In this document: piece after piece, positions 60,796-64,000 of the stretch | Position numbering within the stretch: position 1 is the first letter of the stretch | Layout: every line of letters begins with the position of its first letter | Source: Vreelandella piezotolerans | GTDB lineage: Bacteria; Pseudomonadota; Gammaproteobacteria; Pseudomonadales; Halomonadaceae | DNA: 64,000 nt | Direction of reading: 5' to 3' | Assembly (NCBI RefSeq): GCF_012427705.1 | Contig: NZ_CP048602.1 | Coordinates: 62,001-126,000, forward strand | Made by a program: the position numbers and the translations under genes | Notes under the pieces: generated by a model | What the model saw: only the letters and a program-made list of their open reading frames with translations | What the model was told of the DNA's origin: nothing | Database searches by the model: none

Positions 60796-60822
60796 CTATC
60801 GGCATGTTTGCCATCAACTTTA
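60796..60822 (-). promoter_or_regulatory. Sigma-28 promoter of flaG
   Basis: On the minus strand TAAA, a 15-base spacer beginning GTTG, and GCCGATAG, one mismatch to the FliA consensus. About 100 bases upstream of flaG. The same 262-base gap (60695-60956) must also hold the promoter of the divergent PilZ/HD gene, which I could not pin down. Confidence 0.82.
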
Positions 60823-60956
60823 TAGTTTTTACTATAGACGAAAAGAAAGTGTTATTAGCCCTATGGCGGGCATACGGCTCAATGAAAGCTTCTGTTATGC
60901 TTTGTTACTTTGTGATGGGTGTTAATACATAACGCGTTGGGGAAAGTGAGGCACGC

Positions 60957-62648
60957 ATGGAAGTCCAGCAAGATGAGTACGAGAGCGTCACTAGCGCGTC
61001 GGCCATAAGCTCTCTATTAAACACCATGATCGAGAGTGGCGGCGTGTCTCTTTGCTTGGCAGCCCCTGATGCGAGTCCAGAGCCTATTGTGTTGATGGAG
61101 CAGCATGAGGGCGACACGCTCGTCATGGATCTCTCCTCCGTCGACTACTTGCTGGGCCGCTTGCAGCAAGGAGAGCAGTTTTTCTTGCGTGGTCAATCCC
61201 AGGGTAAAGTAGTGAGAACGCCGCTTCTCTCGTTGACCGAAACCCGCCGTTCTGGCGGTCGTTTTTTATGTTGCAGTGATTATCCTGCCTCAGTCGACGT
61301 TTTGCAGCGTCGTGAGTCCTATCGTGCCGAACTGCGCATGGGTATGGTGGTGGCGGCGACCGTCTTTGGGGATGGGGGTGAAAGTGTGCTGGGCGAGCTG
61401 CGCGACCTGTCGCAAGACGGATGCCAGCTTGAGTTGCCGTTGGCCGCTAGTGGCGTGCTGGCAGAGACCGATGCGCCGCTGAAGATTGCGTTGACTTTCC
61501 CTAATGGCACTTACTTCGAGGTTCACGCGGTTTCGCGGCACCAAAAAACCGACCCTGAGCGTCACTTATTGCGCGTTGGCTTCCGTTTTACAGGCTGCAC
61601 GTCCGAACAAGAGCGCCAGATTTGGTACTTCGTCTGCGAGATCGAGCGCGAAGCGTCGCGTTATAAAAAAGAAGCCCAAGAAGAGCGTCAGCCGTCGCCC
61701 CTTTTCGAGCAGCCTAGTCGTCGTGCGCCGGATACCGAGCACGTGGGAAGACGAGATATTCGTCGCTACGCGACACCAATGGCGCGGCGCTTGGTCAAAG
61801 TGGCGGCGTTTTTGGATGCCCAGTTGCTGCTGCTTCAGCAGGGGAGCGACATCGATTCACGCCAGCTTTCACGCAATGCCGACCGTTTGTTGATGCTGCA
61901 CGAAGAGGATCGTGAAGGGCTATTGTTTGCTTCTCGCTGTCTTTCATTGGAGCCGCTGCTGGTGCGCCACGGTATCGCCGTGGCGGTGCATCTACTGGAC
62001 TTGGTAGGCAATAACATGCCCCGGGAAGTGCGTAAGGCCATCGTGGCAAGTGGATTGGTTCACGACCTGGGTAAAGCGTTGATACCGCAGGTAGTGTTCA
62101 AGGCGCCTAGCTTTGAGGCGACCCATCGTCGCGCGCTCAGTGAGCACGTGTCGCTACTATTGGCGCGTCTACATACCTGCCAGTGGCTCTCTGCCACCGT
62201 GGCGCAAGCCGTCATTGGTGGTATCAATGAGCGGCTTGATGGTAGCGGTTATCCAGAAGGGTTGACCGGTGAGGACATCAACGAGTTGGCAAAAGCGAGT
62301 GCGGTCGTCGATGTGGTAGAAGCCATGCGGCGCGACCGTGCGGATCGCCCAGGGCGCACCGCTCAGCAGATCTACCGACACCTCCTTGCGCATCCGCATC
62401 AGTTCGACCCGCGCTGGATCAAGCGTTACATCGAGCATTTCAAAACGCTACCGGTGGGTTCTTTGGCGCTCTTTTCGAGCGAACAGTTGGCCTGGGTACT
62501 ACGTCTCGATGACAGTGGTTCGCCGCTAGAGGTCGTGTTGACGCAGCAGTCAGAGCCACCCATGCGTGACAATTTGGGTGCGGTCATTCGAGGCGACGTC
62601 TTGGAACGACTGGGTAAACCCATCCGTGAAGTAGCCGTCTCGACATAG
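60957..62648 (+). CDS. PilZ plus HD-GYP-like fusion protein (c-di-GMP-related)
   Basis: A 563-residue cytoplasmic protein. Residues about 10-110 look like the YcgR N-terminal domain; the PilZ domain follows, with the c-di-GMP residues R119-ESY-R123 and D150-x-S-x-x-G155 intact. After a charged linker (about 215-270) comes an HD-type region of about 300 residues. It keeps the H369-D370 pair in LVHDLGKALIP and the signature DGSGYPEGLTG (428-438), but the usual HHE before it is INE (423-425), so two metal ligands are lost. It may bind c-di-GMP and be catalytically weak or dead. Its place beside fliS suggests flagellar control. Confidence 0.85.
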   Translation: MEVQQDEYESVTSASAISSLLNTMIESGGVSLCLAAPDASPEPIVLMEQHEGDTLVMDLSSVDYLLGRLQQGEQFFLRGQSQGKVVRTPLLSLTETRRSGGRFLCCSDYPASVDVLQRRESYRAELRMGMVVAATVFGDGGESVLGELRDLSQDGCQLELPLAASGVLAETDAPLKIALTFPNGTYFEVHAVSRHQKTDPERHLLRVGFRFTGCTSEQERQIWYFVCEIEREASRYKKEAQEERQPSPLFEQPSRRAPDTEHVGRRDIRRYATPMARRLVKVAAFLDAQLLLLQQGSDIDSRQLSRNADRLLMLHEEDREGLLFASRCLSLEPLLVRHGIAVAVHLLDLVGNNMPREVRKAIVASGLVHDLGKALIPQVVFKAPSFEATHRRALSEHVSLLLARLHTCQWLSATVAQAVIGGINERLDGSGYPEGLTGEDINELAKASAVVDVVEAMRRDRADRPGRTAQQIYRHLLAHPHQFDPRWIKRYIEHFKTLPVGSLALFSSEQLAWVLRLDDSGSPLEVVLTQQSEPPMRDNLGAVIRGDVLERLGKPIREVAVST

Positions 62649-62689
62649 GTGGCCCGCGCAGGGTGGCAAAATTAAAACGCCATTATGCT

Positions 62690-62716
62690 TAAAGTCCGCG
62701 ACGCCCGCGCCGATAT
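62690..62716 (+). promoter_or_regulatory. Sigma-28 promoter of fliS
   Basis: TAAA (62690-62693), a 15-base spacer and GCCGATAT, one mismatch to GCCGATAA. It lies about 100 bases upstream of fliS, after the PilZ/HD gene, and would drive fliS-fliT and the next gene. Confidence 0.85.
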
Positions 62717-62814
62717 ATTGAATAGCTGAGCAAGCATGCTCAACCACTCAGTTGAAACAGCCGTTCGCTGCGAAGTAACGGCTGTCGTTTTACCTCATAC
62801 AGGAGTGCCCGCCA

Positions 62815-63231
62815 ATGACTTACACTCGCGGTGGCGCCGCTAATGGACGTGGTGCAAGTGCGTATGCCCGTGTCGGCGTTGAAAGTGGTGTGATGTCTGC
62901 TGACCCGCATCAACTGATCGTGATGCTTTTTGACGGTGCTCAGGCAGCCATCCGTGCAGCACGTATTCATATGCAAGCTGGTAATCGGGCCGAAAAAGGG
63001 CGCTCGATTTCCAAGGCTCTCGACATTATCAATAACGGCCTGGCGGCGGCCCTTGATCAAGAGAAAGGTGGCGTTATTGCCGAGCGGCTTGCGTCACTGT
63101 ACGACTATATCGCTCGCTTGCTGTTGGCGGCTAACTTACGCAACGACGAAGAAAGCCTCAATCAAGCCGAGCGTTTACTTGAAGATATCGCTTCCGCATG
63201 GCGTGAAATCGGTCAACAGCAGAGTGCATGA
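62815..63231 (+). CDS. fliS: FliS, flagellin export chaperone
   Basis: A 138-residue four-helix chaperone that binds the C-terminus of flagellin. It has the conserved VESGVMSADPHQLIVMLFDG, KGRSISKALDIINNGLAAAL and the DYIARLLLAANLRNDEESLN segment. The expected neighbours fliC and fliD are absent from this window; fliD normally precedes fliS, but here the PilZ/HD gene does. Confidence 0.96.
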   Translation: MTYTRGGAANGRGASAYARVGVESGVMSADPHQLIVMLFDGAQAAIRAARIHMQAGNRAEKGRSISKALDIINNGLAAALDQEKGGVIAERLASLYDYIARLLLAANLRNDEESLNQAERLLEDIASAWREIGQQQSA

Positions 63232-63238
63232 GGCAAGC

Positions 63239-63646
63239 ATGGCAGCTTCCGAAACAGCCCATCGTCATTCGCAACAGGCACTCTTGGATGCTTATTCAAA
63301 GCTGCTGGTGCGCGTTCACCATATGCATGAGCTGGCGAACGCAGAGCAGTGGGCAGAACTGATCGAACAGCGCAGTAATTACGTGGTGCTGGTTGAAGAG
63401 CTGCGTGAATTAGATGTCACGGTCGTGCTCGATGCGCAGGGTAAGCAGCGCAAGTCTGAACTGCTAGAGCAAATTCTGGAGCATGACGTTGAGATTCGTC
63501 GCCGCTTGGTTGCCCGGCGTGATGAGCTTGGCAAGTTGATCGGTGTCACCCAGCGTCAGCGGGATTTGCACCGCGCTTATGCGCCCCAGCAGGGGGCCTA
63601 CGACGCTTACGAGAGCGATCCCTCTCGCGATAAGGGGGCGTCGTGA
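63239..63646 (+). CDS. fliT: FliT-like flagellar chaperone
   Basis: A 135-residue helical protein starting at ATG 63239, seven bases after the fliS stop. The pattern AYSKLLVRVHHMHELANAEQ, WAELIEQRSNYVVLVEELRE is consistent with FliT, the FliD chaperone. Identity is low in this family, so the call rests on size, helix pattern and position after fliS. Confidence 0.78.
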   Translation: MAASETAHRHSQQALLDAYSKLLVRVHHMHELANAEQWAELIEQRSNYVVLVEELRELDVTVVLDAQGKQRKSELLEQILEHDVEIRRRLVARRDELGKLIGVTQRQRDLHRAYAPQQGAYDAYESDPSRDKGAS

Positions 63647-64000
63647 GTGGCATTACGCCGCTTATCGACACCCTGTTGCATCAGGTGCTTGGCCGCCAAG
63701 CCGAGGTGTCCACACAGCGTGCTTTGAATGCGCCCGTTCAACCGGTATATGCCGGTGACGGACCAAGAGCGTTACAGGGTGATGCTGGGCTGGATGGCCG
63801 CCCACTCGCACCGCTATTGGGTGATCTAAAGCGCTTGCCAGGCTCGCCCGATGGGTTTCGACAAGCGCCACCGGGCGCGCTGCCCACGGGGGCTCCTAGC
63901 TCCACGCAAACGCATTTCAGTCCGGCGGCGCGCACTATCGCCGATGTGTTGCTGCGTTTTCCTGCTCCTCCCACCGTGCTACGTCCACAAGCGCCGCTAA
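63643..64000 (+). CDS. Partial gene, probable second FliK-like (hook-length control type) protein
   Basis: A GTG start at 63643 overlaps the fliT stop by four bases (GTGA) and opens a frame to the right edge, 119 codons so far. The start is MSGITPLIDTLLHQVLGRQA; the middle is rich in Pro, Gly and Ala without repeats, and near 100 comes FSPAARTIADVLLRFPAPPT. In related genomes a FliK-type or FlhB-like gene pair follows fliT, and this segment resembles their N-terminus, but the diagnostic C-terminal domain is outside the window. Confidence 0.5.
   Translation, partial: MSGITPLIDTLLHQVLGRQAEVSTQRALNAPVQPVYAGDGPRALQGDAGLDGRPLAPLLGDLKRLPGSPDGFRQAPPGALPTGAPSSTQTHFSPAARTIADVLLRFPAPPTVLRPQAPL

Overview
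This window looks like chromosome of a moderately halophilic gammaproteobacterium, most likely Halomonas or a close relative in the Halomonadaceae. The reasons are the 16S sequence, the very acidic secreted proteins and linkers, the compatible gene set (TAXI-type TRAP transporter, sodium symporter, LrgAB, YheV-PrlC, LigB), and moderately GC-rich coding sequence. No phage, insertion sequence, CRISPR array or obvious foreign island was seen. Genus assignment is an inference from reading, not from a search.

Layout. 1-2.2 kb: small genes (YciH/SUI1 factor, HAD phosphatase, an acidic secreted protein, a phasin-like protein). 2.2-8.8 kb: a minus-strand central carbon cluster read tkt, lrgA, lrgB, epd, pgk, fba, ending in a strong terminator. 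9-14 kb: metK, ligB, an AEC permease and metF; metK and metF belong to the methionine/SAM cycle. 14.2-24.4 kb: transport and housekeeping genes: an ion permease, a TAXI TRAP transporter (fused membrane subunit plus binding protein), yheV-prlC, a sodium-dependent symporter, a gamma carbonic anhydrase and a YdjM-like membrane protein. 24.3-29.9 kb: a minus-strand operon encoding a FadR-family regulator, a DctB-like kinase and a DctD-like sigma-54 activator, divergent from lldD (L-lactate dehydrogenase). Two ATTGGT-N3-ACCAAT operators lie between them.

30.1-35.6 kb: a complete rRNA operon (promoter, boxA, 16S, a spacer without tRNA genes, 23S, 5S, tandem terminators) followed by what looks like a decayed second 5S tail. 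35.6-36.4 kb: a short-chain dehydrogenase. 36.4-64 kb: a large flagellar cluster arranged much as in enteric bacteria: flgN-flgM-flgA facing flgBCDEFGHIJKL, then fliFGHIJKLMNOPQR on the minus strand facing fliE, then flaG, a PilZ/HD-GYP-like protein, fliS, fliT and the start of a FliK-like gene cut by the window edge. Filament (fliC, fliD), export gate (flhA, flhB), motor and fliA genes are not in the window.

Regulation readable from the sequence: four sigma-28 promoters (TAAA-N15-GCCGATAA type) before flgM, flgK, flaG and fliS; a good sigma-54 promoter plus an 18-bp palindrome before the TRAP operon, which the DctBD-like pair 6 kb away could control; and paired FadR-family operators at lldR/lldD. 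The least ordinary items are the YcgR-like/degenerate HD-GYP fusion inside the flagellar cluster, the sigma-54/DctBD/TRAP connection, the hairpin that buries the lrgA start codon, the duplicated N-terminal motif of FliN, and the 5S remnant. I did not find a clearly new defence, mobile or biosynthetic system here.
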